A stretch of DNA of 64,000 bases from Rhodospirillales bacterium (GTDB lineage: Bacteria; Pseudomonadota; Alphaproteobacteria; Rhodospirillales; Shumkoniaceae), in the NCBI GenBank assembly GCA_018432935.1, contig JAHDSF010000018.1:186001-250000 (forward strand), read 5' to 3'. Shown here one piece after another: positions 8,143 to 16,211 of this stretch (the stretch's first letter is position 1; each line of letters starts with the position of its first letter). The position numbers and the translations under genes are program-made. Under the pieces are notes generated by a model. It worked only from the letters and a program-made list of their open reading frames with translations. It was not told the origin of the DNA and did no database searches.

Positions 8143-9107
8143 CGCACCCTCCTCGGCCTGTCCGACGCCCCGGCGACCGGCGTCAGCAGCGGCTCGCCGC
8201 GGTAGTAGCGCTCCATGTTGGCCATGCAGAGATCGGCCATCGCCCGCCACGTCTCGCGCGTCCGGCTGCCCGTGTGCGGCAACAGCACGACGTTGTCCAT
8301 CGACAGCAGCGGTGCGGGGACGTTCGGCTCGTCGAGGAAGACATCCATCCCGGCGCCGGCGATCCGTCCTTCGGCCAGGGCCTTCACCAGGGCCGGCTCG
8401 TCGACGATCGAGCCGCGCGAGGCGCTGATGAAAAACGCCTCCGGCTTCATCGCGTCGATCACGGCCGCGTTGATGAGGCCGCGGGTCGCAGCGCCGCCGA
8501 CGCAGGTGTTGACGACCAGGTCGCTGGCCCGGGCCATTTCGACCAGGTCGCCGTAGTAGCGCCACCCCACGTCCGGCTTGGCTGCGACGTCATTGTAGAC
8601 CACCTTGGCGCCGCACGCTTCGAGGCGCTTCGCCACTGCCTGCCCGATACGGCCGAGGCCGACGACGCCGGCGGTCTTGCCGATGATCGAGGAAGCCATC
8701 CCGAATTCGCCCTGCTTCCAGCCGCCGGCGCGAAGGAAGCGGTCGGCTTCGACGACCCGTCTGGTCACCGCAAGCACCAGGGCGAGGCACAGGTTCGCCG
8801 TCTCGTCGGTCAGCACGTCGGGGGTGTTGGTGACGGCGATGCCGCGCTCGATCGCCGCCGCGGCGTCGATGCCGTCATAGCCGACCCCGAAATTGGCGAT
8901 CAGCTCCAGCGCCGGAAGCTGGTCCATGAACGCGGCCGGAAACATTGCCTCGCCGCGGGTGACCGCCGCCCGGACCGACGCCGGATCAAGGCCAGGAATG
9001 TCGGCGGGACCGGCATGGCCGGTAAGGTCGTGGACCGTGTACTTCCGGTTGAGGAGCTCGATGAAGAACGGCTGCAGCTTGGCAACGACGACGATCTGCT
9101 CGGGCAT
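8139..9107 (-). CDS. D-isomer-specific 2-hydroxyacid dehydrogenase
   Basis: A 322-residue NAD(P)-dependent 2-hydroxyacid dehydrogenase, probably reducing glyoxylate, hydroxypyruvate or another 2-oxoacid. Family features: [18 protein letters not shown], the Rossmann motif [15 protein letters not shown], and the catalytic triad Arg in [11 protein letters not shown], Glu in VFLDEPNVP, His in LLPHTGSRT. It is the first gene of a minus-strand run with kdsB (4-base overlap) and the cyclase. The LacI gene lies 112 bases upstream on the same strand. The closest functional class by eye is the GhrB/hydroxypyruvate reductase group; the exact substrate is unproven. Confidence 0.9.
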   Translation of the reverse strand: MPEQIVVVAKLQPFFIELLNRKYTVHDLTGHAGPADIPGLDPASVRAAVTRGEAMFPAAFMDQLPALELIANFGVGYDGIDAAAAIERGIAVTNTPDVLTDETANLCLALVLAVTRRVVEADRFLRAGGWKQGEFGMASSIIGKTAGVVGLGRIGQAVAKRLEACGAKVVYNDVAAKPDVGWRYYGDLVEMARASDLVVNTCVGGAATRGLINAAVIDAMKPEAFFISASRGSIVDEPALVKALAEGRIAGAGMDVFLDEPNVPAPLLSMDNVVLLPHTGSRTRETWRAMADLCMANMERYYRGEPLLTPVAGASDRPRRVR

Positions 9108-9219
9108 CTGGCCTCTCCCGACAAGGGACCGATGCGCTCCCTTTTAGCGGCTGTACCGATTTCGTCCATCGTTTTCGCCTGCCGCAGCCCAGCTTTCCGC
9201 CGCGGAAGAGCCGCCCGGC

Positions 9220-10257
9220 CTAGCCGGGAACGGCTCCGCACGAGGTGCGGATGCGAAGATTCGGCGGCAGAACGATCCGCTCCACCGCCCGCGCCGGTTC
9301 GTCGATCCGCCGCAACAGCAGGTCGACGGCCAGCTCTCCGGTCTCTTCCGAGCGGTTAGCGACGGTGGTCAGGCGGGGCTCCCACAGTTCGCCCTCCTCG
9401 ATGCCGTCGCAGCCGACCACGGCGAAATCGCGGCCGGGCTCCACCCCCGCGCTGCGCAGACCGAGCATGAGGCCGAGCGCGATGACGTCGCCGAAACACA
9501 GCGCCGCAGTCGCGGCGGGCCGCAGCGCCAGCACCTCGGCGGCGGCGTTGAACCCGCCGGCATGGTCGGTCGAGGCGGAGACGAGCAGGCCGGGGTCGCT
9601 GGGCAGTCCGGCGTCCGCCAGGCCGGCCAGGTAGCCGGCCCTGCGGTCCTGCGCGGTCGAGGTCTCCGCGTGGCCGCCGACGAAGGCAATCCGGCGATGG
9701 CCGAGCGCCACCAGGTGTCGGGTCGCCATGCGCAGGCCCTCGAAGTCGTCGCTGGTCACCGAATCGAGGTCAGGTTCGGGCAACCTGCGCGCGAAACACA
9801 CGGTGGGCAATCCGCCGGATCCCGGCTTCGCCAGCGCCGACGACAGCGTTCCCGGGGCGGGACATACCAGCATCCCATCGGCACCGTACTCGCTGAGCGC
9901 CTGCTGGAAGAACACCTGGCGCTCCAGGCTGTCCCCCGTATCGCAGAGGAAGAACATCCTCCCTTCCTCGTTGAGGCGCCGCGATACCGCCCGCAACACC
10001 TTGACGAAGGCGGGATTGCGGAAGTCGGGCACGACCACCCCGATGATCCGGGAACGCCGGGTGCGCAGGTTGGCGGCACCGCGGTGGTAGACGTAGCCCA
10101 TCTCCGCGGCCGCGGCGCGCACGCGCTCACGGGTCTGGGCGGAAATGCGCGGGCTTTCCCGCAAGGCCAACGACACGGTCGCCGCGGAAATCCCCAAGCG
10201 GACCGCCAGGTCCTTCATGCGCAGCCGACCCGCTCCGTGCCCCGCATCGTCGGTCAT
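9220..10257 (-). CDS. LacI-family transcriptional regulator
   Basis: A 345-residue LacI/GalR regulator. The N-terminal helix-turn-helix reads RMKDLAVRLGISAATVSLAL with the hinge motif YVYHRGAANLRTRRSRIIGV, followed by a periplasmic-binding-protein-like sensor domain (VVVPDFRNPAFVKVL, LGHRRIAFVGGHAETST, FAVVGCDGIEEGELWEP). ATG 10257 was chosen; a frame open to 10308 would run through one of the operator-like repeats. The gene diverges from dhaK, and two AATCGATTGAACAA sites lie in the gap, one just before its own start and one before dhaK, so it probably represses both the dha-tct genes and itself. The inducer is likely a sugar or sugar acid used by the divergent operon. Confidence 0.93.
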   Translation of the reverse strand: MTDDAGHGAGRLRMKDLAVRLGISAATVSLALRESPRISAQTRERVRAAAAEMGYVYHRGAANLRTRRSRIIGVVVPDFRNPAFVKVLRAVSRRLNEEGRMFFLCDTGDSLERQVFFQQALSEYGADGMLVCPAPGTLSSALAKPGSGGLPTVCFARRLPEPDLDSVTSDDFEGLRMATRHLVALGHRRIAFVGGHAETSTAQDRRAGYLAGLADAGLPSDPGLLVSASTDHAGGFNAAAEVLALRPAATAALCFGDVIALGLMLGLRSAGVEPGRDFAVVGCDGIEEGELWEPRLTTVANRSEETGELAVDLLLRRIDEPARAVERIVLPPNLRIRTSCGAVPG

Positions 10258-10271
10258 CAGCGCGTTCCGCT

Positions 10272-10286
10272 TAATCGATTGAACAA
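10272..10286. promoter_or_regulatory. LacI-type operator site 1
   Basis: TAATCGATTGAACAA with the AATCGATT palindrome around a central CG, as in LacI-family operators. It shares 14 consecutive bases with site 2, exactly 80 bases downstream, and lies between the lacI-type start and the -35 box of the dhaK promoter. Confidence 0.7.
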
Positions 10287-10290
10287 GGCC

Positions 10291-10319
10291 TTGACCCCAG
10301 CTTCGCACGTACCTAGACT
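10291..10319 (+). promoter_or_regulatory. Sigma-70 promoter of the dhaKL operon
   Basis: TTGACC (10291-10296), a 17-base spacer, and TAGACT (10314-10319) point toward dhaK. The two operator-like repeats flank it, site 1 upstream of -35 and site 2 about 30 bases past the expected start, a layout suited to repression by looping or by blocking elongation. Confidence 0.65.
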
Positions 10320-10351
10320 ACCCCGATACTAACGCTCATCCCGCCGGGCGT

Positions 10352-10366
10352 AAATCGATTGAACAA
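10352..10366. promoter_or_regulatory. LacI-type operator site 2
   Basis: AAATCGATTGAACAA, second copy of the 14-base AATCGATTGAACAA repeat. It lies 10 bases before the dhaK ribosome-binding site. Confidence 0.7.
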
Positions 10367-10385
10367 ACGTCAGCCGGAGGACGTC

Positions 10386-11384
10386 ATGAAGAAGCTCTTG
10401 AACGACCCCGCCAAGTTCGTTGACGAGATGCTGGACGGCCTGTGCGCCGCGCACCCGGAGTTCTATCGTCGCGCTGCTCCCGGGGCCCGGGTGATCGTCC
10501 GAGCTGACGCTCCGGTCGCAGGCAAGGTGGCGATCGTCTCCGGCGGCGGCTCCGGTCATCTGCCGATCTTCACCGGCTACGTCGGTCCGGGGCTTCTCGA
10601 CGGCTGCGCGATCGGCGAGGTGTTCTCGTCGCCCTCGGTCGAGCAGATCGCCGATGCCATGCGGGCCGCCAACGGCGGTGCCGGCGTGCTGCGCCTGTAC
10701 GGCAACTACGGCGGCGATTGCATGAATTTCGACATGGCCGGCGAGATGCTGGAGATGGAGGACATCCCCTCCACCACCGTGCTGCTCACCGACGACGTTG
10801 CCAGCGCCAAGCCCGAGGAGAGGCAGAAGCGGCGTGGTGTGGCAGGCATGGTCTACGCCTACAAGATCGCTGGCGCCAAGGCGGACACCGGGGCGGATCT
10901 CACCGAGGTGACGCGGGTGGCGCAGAAGGTGGCGGACGCCTGCCGCTCGGTGGGAGCGGCGCTGACCCCCTGCACGGTTCCGCTGGCCGGCAAGCCGACG
11001 TTCCAGATCGCCGACGACGAGATGGAGATGGGGATGGGCATCCACGGCGAGCCGGGGGTGTGGCGGGGCAAGCTGCGCACCGCCGACCAGGTGGCCGCCG
11101 AGATGATGGACAAGCTGCTGGCCGACCAGCCGTTGGCCCGCGGCGACCGGGTCTCCATCCTGGTCAACTCGCTGGGCGCGACGCCGCCGGAGGAGCTCTA
11201 CATCCTCTATCGCCATGCCGCCGCCCGCCTGAAGGACGTCGGCGCCGAGATCGTCATGCCGCTGGTCGGCCGCTACGCAACCTCGATGGAGATGGCCGGA
11301 GTCTCGTTCACGATCTGCAAGCTCGACGGCGAGTTGGAAGGACTGCTCAAGGCTCCTGCGGCCTGCGCGTTCTGGAGGGTGTGA
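10386..11384 (+). CDS. dhaK: Dihydroxyacetone kinase-type subunit DhaK
   Basis: The substrate-binding subunit of a DhaK/DhaL-type kinase, 332 residues. It binds a short ketose (dihydroxyacetone, or a tetrulose such as erythrulose) through a hemiaminal to His220 in MGMGIHGEPG. Also present are GGGSGH at 53-58 and the catalytic-type Asp111 in YGGDCMNFDMAGE. ATG 10386 has GGAGG 5 bases upstream. dhaL follows after 2 bases. The operon continues with an aldolase and two TTT transporters, so the true substrate may be a sugar derived from the transported acid and not dihydroxyacetone itself. No DhaM phosphotransferase gene is seen in the window. Confidence 0.93.
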   Translation: MKKLLNDPAKFVDEMLDGLCAAHPEFYRRAAPGARVIVRADAPVAGKVAIVSGGGSGHLPIFTGYVGPGLLDGCAIGEVFSSPSVEQIADAMRAANGGAGVLRLYGNYGGDCMNFDMAGEMLEMEDIPSTTVLLTDDVASAKPEERQKRRGVAGMVYAYKIAGAKADTGADLTEVTRVAQKVADACRSVGAALTPCTVPLAGKPTFQIADDEMEMGMGIHGEPGVWRGKLRTADQVAAEMMDKLLADQPLARGDRVSILVNSLGATPPEELYILYRHAAARLKDVGAEIVMPLVGRYATSMEMAGVSFTICKLDGELEGLLKAPAACAFWRV

Positions 11385-11386
11385 CG

Positions 11387-11992
11387 ATGGCGCTGACGAC
11401 GTCGATCCTGAAGACGGCGTGGACGCGGGTGGCGGCTCAGATGGACGCCTGCAAGGACGAGCTCAACGCGCTGGACGGCGCGGTCGGCGACGGCGACCTC
11501 GGCATCACCATGTCGCGCGGGGCCCGCGAGGTGGTGGAGCAACTCGACGCCCTCCCCGACGACCTCGGCATGGCCTTCATGAAGACCGCCCAGGCGTTCA
11601 CCAAGACCTCCGGTTCGACATTCGGCACGTTGATCGCCACCGGCCTGATGGCGGCGGCCAAGGCGACCAAGGGCCGCACCGAGGCGCCGTGGTCGGAAAT
11701 GCCCGCCCTGCTGACCGGCGCACTCGACGCCATGAAGGCGCGCGGCAAGGCCGAGCTGGGCGACAAGACGGTGCTCGACGCGCTGGCAGCCGCCCGCGAC
11801 GCGATCCAGGGCAAGGACGATCCGGCAGGCCAGCTCGCCGCCGCAGCAGCCGCCGTCGATGCGACCCTTGCCGCCTTCCGCGACAAGCCCAACAAGGTTG
11901 GCCGCGCCCGCATCTTCGCCGAGAAGACGGTGGGTCTGGACGATCCCGGAATGGTCGCCTTCCGCCGCGTGGTTGATGGCCTAACAAAGTAG
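11387..11992 (+). CDS. dhaL: Dihydroxyacetone kinase-type subunit DhaL
   Basis: The nucleotide-binding subunit of the split kinase, 201 residues, close to the usual 210. The Mg-nucleotide motif DGAVGDGDLGITM holds three aspartates (Asp30, Asp35, Asp37), followed by KTSGSTFGTLIATGLMAAAK and KARGKAELGDKTVLDAL, all DhaL signatures. It starts 2 bases after dhaK and has GGAGG inside the end of dhaK, so the two are translationally linked. In phosphotransferase-dependent systems DhaL keeps ADP and is recharged by DhaM; with no DhaM here, direct use of ATP is plausible but unproven. Confidence 0.93.
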   Translation: MALTTSILKTAWTRVAAQMDACKDELNALDGAVGDGDLGITMSRGAREVVEQLDALPDDLGMAFMKTAQAFTKTSGSTFGTLIATGLMAAAKATKGRTEAPWSEMPALLTGALDAMKARGKAELGDKTVLDALAAARDAIQGKDDPAGQLAAAAAAVDATLAAFRDKPNKVGRARIFAEKTVGLDDPGMVAFRRVVDGLTK

Positions 11993-12004
11993 GACACGCA
12001 CCTC

Positions 12005-12778
12005 ATGTACCGTGAGAACATCCTCAAGAAGAAGCTTGCCGCAGGCCAGAAACTGTATGGGCCGTGGGTTCAGATCCCCCATCCCGAGGTGGCCGAGATC
12101 CTGGCCTTCTGCGGCTATGACTTCCTCCTCCTCGACAACGAGCACGGGCCCGGCGACCAGCTCGTCGTCGCCGACCAGCTGCGCGCCATCCAGGTCACTG
12201 ACACGGTCGGGATCGTGCGTCTTCCCTGGAACGACCATGTGCTCGTCAAAAAGCACCTCGACGTCGGCGTCGAGGCGGTGATGATCCCGATGATCCAGAC
12301 CGCCGACGAGGCGAAGGCCGCTGTCGCTGCCTGCAAGTATCCGCCGCAGGGCATTCGCGGCATCGCCCACACCGATGCCCGGGCCAGCGACTACGGCCTG
12401 CGCGGGCTGGAGTACTTGCGCACCGCCAACGACAACGTTTTCGTGATTCTCCAGATCGAGACCGTGCAGGGCGCGGAGAACGCCGCGGCGATTGCCGCCG
12501 TCGAGGGCGTCGACATGGTGCTGATCGGGCCGTTCGACCTGTCGGCCAGCCTGGGCCATCCGGCTGATTTCGACCGCGCCGATCACAAGCAGGCGATGAC
12601 CAGGATCATCGAGGCGGTGAAGGCGGCCGGCAAGTATCTCGGCACCACCCCGTACGGTGGCCGTACGCTCAAGGAGCTCTATGCCCGGGGGTTCGACCTC
12701 GTGATCGGCAAGCCGGACGTCAGCATGCTGCGCGACTCCGCCCTCGAACAGGTCAAATTGAAGTCTGCCAGTCTGTAG
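12005..12778 (+). CDS. HpcH/HpaI-type class II aldolase
   Basis: A 257-residue metal-dependent aldolase of the HpcH/HpaI family, which cleaves 2-oxo-4-hydroxy acids to pyruvate (or a related 2-oxoacid) and an aldehyde. The catalytic His47 is in LLLDNEHGPGD, the substrate arginine in RLPWND, and the metal ligands Glu in LQIETVQG and Asp in IGPFDLSASLG. It lies 12 bases after dhaL, so the kinase and aldolase are probably one pathway. A second 257-residue relative is at 54540-55313. The sugar acid cannot be named from sequence; 2-keto-3-deoxy acids are typical. Confidence 0.92.
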   Translation: MYRENILKKKLAAGQKLYGPWVQIPHPEVAEILAFCGYDFLLLDNEHGPGDQLVVADQLRAIQVTDTVGIVRLPWNDHVLVKKHLDVGVEAVMIPMIQTADEAKAAVAACKYPPQGIRGIAHTDARASDYGLRGLEYLRTANDNVFVILQIETVQGAENAAAIAAVEGVDMVLIGPFDLSASLGHPADFDRADHKQAMTRIIEAVKAAGKYLGTTPYGGRTLKELYARGFDLVIGKPDVSMLRDSALEQVKLKSASL

Positions 12779-12882
12779 TTGCGTCGATCCGTGACCATCC
12801 GAGTCCCACGTCGGGACAAGTCTGCCTGCCAATCAACGTCCGCGGCATTCCAAACCATGCGGAATCAACAAGGGGAAGAAAC

Positions 12883-13866
12883 ATGCAGAAGTCCAGCTAT
12901 TTCAAAGCATTAACCCTCGGCGTCCTGGCGGCTGGCGCCGTCGTGGCGGCTGCCGCGCCGGCGGCTGCGAAGTACCCGGACCGCCCGATCAGCATCATCG
13001 TGCCCTGGGGAGCGGGCGGCGGCACCGACGCCACCGGCCGCATCATCGGCACCCTGCTCCAGAAGGAGCTCGGGGTCCCCGTGAACGTCATCAACCGCAC
13101 CGGCGGCCAGGGCGTGATCGGGCACCAGGCGATCGCCACCGGGGACAAGGAGGGCTACACCCTCGGCACCGTCACCGTCGAAATCGGGATGATGCACTGG
13201 GTCGGCCTCACCGAGCTCGGCCCCAAGGACTACACCCCGATCGGCCTCTACAACGCCGATCCGGCGGGCGTCCAGGTGCGCGCCGATTCGCCGTGGAACA
13301 GCGTTTCCGACATGCTGAAGGACATCAAGGCGAACCCGGGCAAGCACAAGTCGTCCGGCACCTCCCAGGGCGGCATTTGGCACCTCGCGGTCGCCGGCAT
13401 GCTGAAGACCGCCGGCATCGACCCGAACGCCTCCCCCTGGGTTCCCGCGCAAGGCGCTGCTCCTTCGCTGAAGGAGCTGGTGGCCGGCGGCCTCGACATC
13501 GTCACCTGCTCGCCGACCGAAGCCGGCCCGCTGCGCGACGCCGGCAAGGTGAAGATCCTGGCGGTGATGGATACCAGCCGGATGAAGGCGTTCCCCGAGG
13601 TCCCGACGCTGCAGGAGGCGGCCGGGATCAACTGGTCGATGGGTGCCTGGCGCGTCCTCGCCGGCCCCGCGGGCCTGCCCAAGGAAGTCACCGACGTCCT
13701 CGTCCCGGCCTTCAAAAAGGTGATCGACAGCAAGGAGTTTGTCGACTTCATGAACCAGCGCGGCTTCCCGATCGTCTACAAGGACCCGGCAGCCACCGCG
13801 AAATTCATGGCCGACGCCGACAAGAACCTCGGCGAGATCATGAAGGCGGTCGGCATCGCCAAGTGA
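12883..13866 (+). CDS. tctC: TTT transporter substrate-binding protein TctC (first copy)
   Basis: Periplasmic receptor (327 residues) of a tripartite tricarboxylate transporter. The signal peptide runs to about PAAAKYPD. Typical TctC motifs are YPDRPISIIVPWGAGGGTDA, INRTGGQGVIGHQAIA and the C-terminal-half LPKEVTDVLVPAFKKVI. It begins a tctC-tctB-tctA cassette that is followed by a second cassette of the same order with a receptor of the same length. GGGGAAG precedes ATG 12883. The 104 bases after the aldolase hold no convincing promoter, so it may belong to the dha operon. Ligand unknown; citrate-type and other carboxylates are common in the family. Confidence 0.95.
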   Translation: MQKSSYFKALTLGVLAAGAVVAAAAPAAAKYPDRPISIIVPWGAGGGTDATGRIIGTLLQKELGVPVNVINRTGGQGVIGHQAIATGDKEGYTLGTVTVEIGMMHWVGLTELGPKDYTPIGLYNADPAGVQVRADSPWNSVSDMLKDIKANPGKHKSSGTSQGGIWHLAVAGMLKTAGIDPNASPWVPAQGAAPSLKELVAGGLDIVTCSPTEAGPLRDAGKVKILAVMDTSRMKAFPEVPTLQEAAGINWSMGAWRVLAGPAGLPKEVTDVLVPAFKKVIDSKEFVDFMNQRGFPIVYKDPAATAKFMADADKNLGEIMKAVGIAK

Positions 13867-13882
13867 CGCCGACAGGCACGCC

Positions 13883-14356
13883 ATGCGCTTCAACGATGCG
13901 GTTCTCGGCGCGATCGTAGCGGCCTTCGGCATCTACGTGATCGTCGAAGCGGGAACCTTTCCGGGACTGCCGGGCCAAACCTATGGCCCGGCCTTCTTTC
14001 CCACCATCATCGGGACGGTGCTGGGCCTGTGCGGCACCCTCCTCGTGGTGAAGGGCGTGGCAACCGCCGAACGGCGGCCGCTGGTGGTGTGGGGAGAGTG
14101 GGTGTCCTCGCCGCGCCACATCGTCAACTTCGTCCTCGTGCCGGTTCTCCTGATCGCCTACATCCTGTTCTCCAAGGCGGTCGGATTCATCCTCATCTCG
14201 GCCGCCATCCTGGTGATCCTGATCCGTCGCTTCGGCGGCGGCTGGAAGGCTGCCGTCGCCACGTCGGTCCTGGCGACGTTCGTGATCCACACGATGTTCT
14301 ACAAGGTCCTTCACGTCCCCCTGCCGTGGGGCGTGCTGGCCCCGGTCGCGTGGTGA
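13883..14356 (+). CDS. tctB: TTT transporter small membrane subunit TctB (first copy)
   Basis: A 157-residue membrane protein with four predicted helices, the small subunit of a TTT transporter. It starts MRFNDAVLGAIVAAFGIYVI and holds FPGLPGQTYGPAFFPTIIGT, the conserved TctB loop with the GPAFFP motif, and ends PLPWGVLAPVAW. It starts 16 bases after tctC and ends 7 bases before tctA, a tight operon. It closely resembles the second TctB at 17219-17695, including identical start and end motifs, so the two cassettes arose by duplication. Confidence 0.94.
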   Translation: MRFNDAVLGAIVAAFGIYVIVEAGTFPGLPGQTYGPAFFPTIIGTVLGLCGTLLVVKGVATAERRPLVVWGEWVSSPRHIVNFVLVPVLLIAYILFSKAVGFILISAAILVILIRRFGGGWKAAVATSVLATFVIHTMFYKVLHVPLPWGVLAPVAW

Positions 14357-14363
14357 GGGCGCG

Positions 14364-15893
14364 ATGGATATCGTCGTCCAGTTGCTTTCGACCGTCTTCA
14401 GCCCCGTCGTGGGCAAGGCCTTTTTCGTCATCTTCCAGTACGAAGTGCTGTTCGTGATGGTGGCCGCGGGCGCGTTCGGCCTGTTCGTCGGCGCCACCCC
14501 GGGGCTGACCGCCACGATGGCGACGGCGCTCTTGATCCCGGTCACCTTCTTCATGGATCCGGTGCCGGCGATCGCCGCCATCGTCGCCTGCGAGGCAATG
14601 GCCATCTTCGCCGGTGACATCCCCGGCGCGCTGATCAGGATTCCCGGCACGCCGGCCTCCGCCGCCTACGTCGACGAAGCCCATGCGATGACCCGCAAAG
14701 GGTTGGCCGAGACCGCGCTCGGGACCAATCTCGTGTGCTCGGTGCTGGGCGGGCTGTTCGGGACCGTGGTCCTGGTCTCGATGGCGCCCTCGCTGGCCGA
14801 GTTCGCCCTCAACTTCAGCTCGTTCGAGTACTTCTGGCTGGCCTGCCTCGGCCTGAGCTGCGCCGCCATGCTGGCTACCGACGCCCCGCTGAAGGGGTTG
14901 GTGTCGCTGTTCCTGGGGCTTTTCATCTCGACCATGGGACTGGGCATCATCGCCGGCTTTCCGCGTTTCACATTCGGGGTCAACGAGCTGCTCGGAGGGG
15001 TCGACTTCATCGCCGCCATGATCGGCATGTTCGCCATCTCCGAGATACTCCGTTACGCCGCCGCGACGATGGCGGCGCCGCGCCCACCCCAGCAGAGGAT
15101 CGGCAGCCTTTTCAAGGGCCTCGGGCGCATTCTTTACAAGTACAAGGTCAACCTCCTGCGCAGCAGCATGATGGGAACGGTGATCGGCATTCTGCCCGGC
15201 GCCGGGGGCGACATCGCCGCCTGGGTCACCTTTGCCACCAGCAGGAAGCTCTCCAAGGAGCCCGAAAAATGGGGCACCGGCCATGTCGAGGGCCTGGTCG
15301 ATGCCAGCGCATCCAACAACGCCGCACTCGGCGGCGCATGGGTCCCCGCCCTGGTGTTCGGGATCCCCGGCGATTCGGTGACGGCGATCGCCATCGGCGT
15401 GCTGTACATGAAGGGCCTCACCCCCGGGCCGACCATCTTCCTCCACCAGCCCGAGCAGATCTACGGCGTGTTCATCGCCTTCTTCCTGGCCAACCTGCTG
15501 CTGCTTCCGCTGGGCTTCGCCGCGATCCGCGCGTCGAGCCAGATCCTCCGCGTGCCGCGCCACATCCTGATGCCGGTGATCCTGGTGTTCTGCGTGGTCG
15601 GCGCCTTCGCCATCAACAACACGGTGTTCGGCGTCACCGTCATGCTGGTCCTCGGCGCCATCGCCTACGTCATGGAGGAGAATGGCTACCCGATCGCACC
15701 GGCCATCCTCGGCATCGTGCTGGGGCCGCTGCTCGAGGACAACTTCATCACCTCGATGATCAAGGCCGACGGCCATCTGCTGGGCTTCTTCGAACGGCCG
15801 ATCTCGGCCGCGCTCGGCGTCGTCACGCTGATCGTCTGGATGATACCTCTCGTCCTCTTCGTGCGCTCGCGCAGCCGCCCGGCCGCAGCCTGA
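14364..15893 (+). CDS. tctA: TTT transporter large membrane subunit TctA (first copy)
   Basis: The 509-residue main permease, with about 12 membrane helices. Two conserved TctA motifs are clear: the N-terminal GATPGLTATMATALLIPVTF with AIFAGDIPGALIRIPGTPAS, and the second-half ILPGAGGDIAAWVTFATSRK with ASNNAALGGAWVPALVFGIP, both PGLT/GTPAS-like signatures. It ends the first cassette; the next cassette begins 318 bases later. The copy at 17702-19201 is 499 residues long and very similar across both motifs. Confidence 0.95.
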   Translation: MDIVVQLLSTVFSPVVGKAFFVIFQYEVLFVMVAAGAFGLFVGATPGLTATMATALLIPVTFFMDPVPAIAAIVACEAMAIFAGDIPGALIRIPGTPASAAYVDEAHAMTRKGLAETALGTNLVCSVLGGLFGTVVLVSMAPSLAEFALNFSSFEYFWLACLGLSCAAMLATDAPLKGLVSLFLGLFISTMGLGIIAGFPRFTFGVNELLGGVDFIAAMIGMFAISEILRYAAATMAAPRPPQQRIGSLFKGLGRILYKYKVNLLRSSMMGTVIGILPGAGGDIAAWVTFATSRKLSKEPEKWGTGHVEGLVDASASNNAALGGAWVPALVFGIPGDSVTAIAIGVLYMKGLTPGPTIFLHQPEQIYGVFIAFFLANLLLLPLGFAAIRASSQILRVPRHILMPVILVFCVVGAFAINNTVFGVTVMLVLGAIAYVMEENGYPIAPAILGIVLGPLLEDNFITSMIKADGHLLGFFERPISAALGVVTLIVWMIPLVLFVRSRSRPAAA

Positions 15894-16211
15894 GGGTCGC
15901 CTAGCCCGCTCCACGCCCGCGGGGGCATGAGGGGTCCGATTCGCGCCCGGAGGTGCGGCACGCCGGAATCCCTTGCGCGACCCGTGACGACTCTCGCACC
16001 ATATCCCAAGATAGGCAGACTGGCGGAATCCTGCCGTCGCCGCGGGGCTTGCGCCCGCACCGCGATGGCTCGAGACCCGACCGCCGTCCGACGCCACTCG
16101 CTGGTCAGGTGGTCGGACACCTATAATGCTTGACGGGGAAGGGCCGAACAGCCCACCTTGGCGGGCGAATCCGCGTCGCAGCCACACGCGGACGGTGAAA
16201 AGGGGAGAAAC
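15894..16211 (+). other. Intergenic region between the two tct cassettes
   Basis: 318 bases with no supported gene. The distal part contains a perfect TATAAT box and an AGGTG-N6-CACCT inverted repeat (annotated separately). No clear terminator was found after the first tctA. The region suggests that the second cassette can be expressed separately from the first. Confidence 0.5.
16107..16127 (+). promoter_or_regulatory. TATAAT box overlapping an AGGTG-N6-CACCT inverted repeat
   Basis: AGGTG (16107-16111) and CACCT (16118-16122) form a perfect inverted repeat whose last base is the first base of TATAAT (16122-16127). A repressor bound here would cover the -10 box of a promoter for the second tctCBA cassette. 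No good -35 box is visible. The string GGACACCTA recurs before the ABC receptor gene at 38151. Confidence 0.45.

Noticed and set aside
12779..12882. Possible terminator GTCCC-ACGTC-GGGAC between the aldolase and tctC
   Set aside because: Only a 5-bp stem and no T run; too weak to call.
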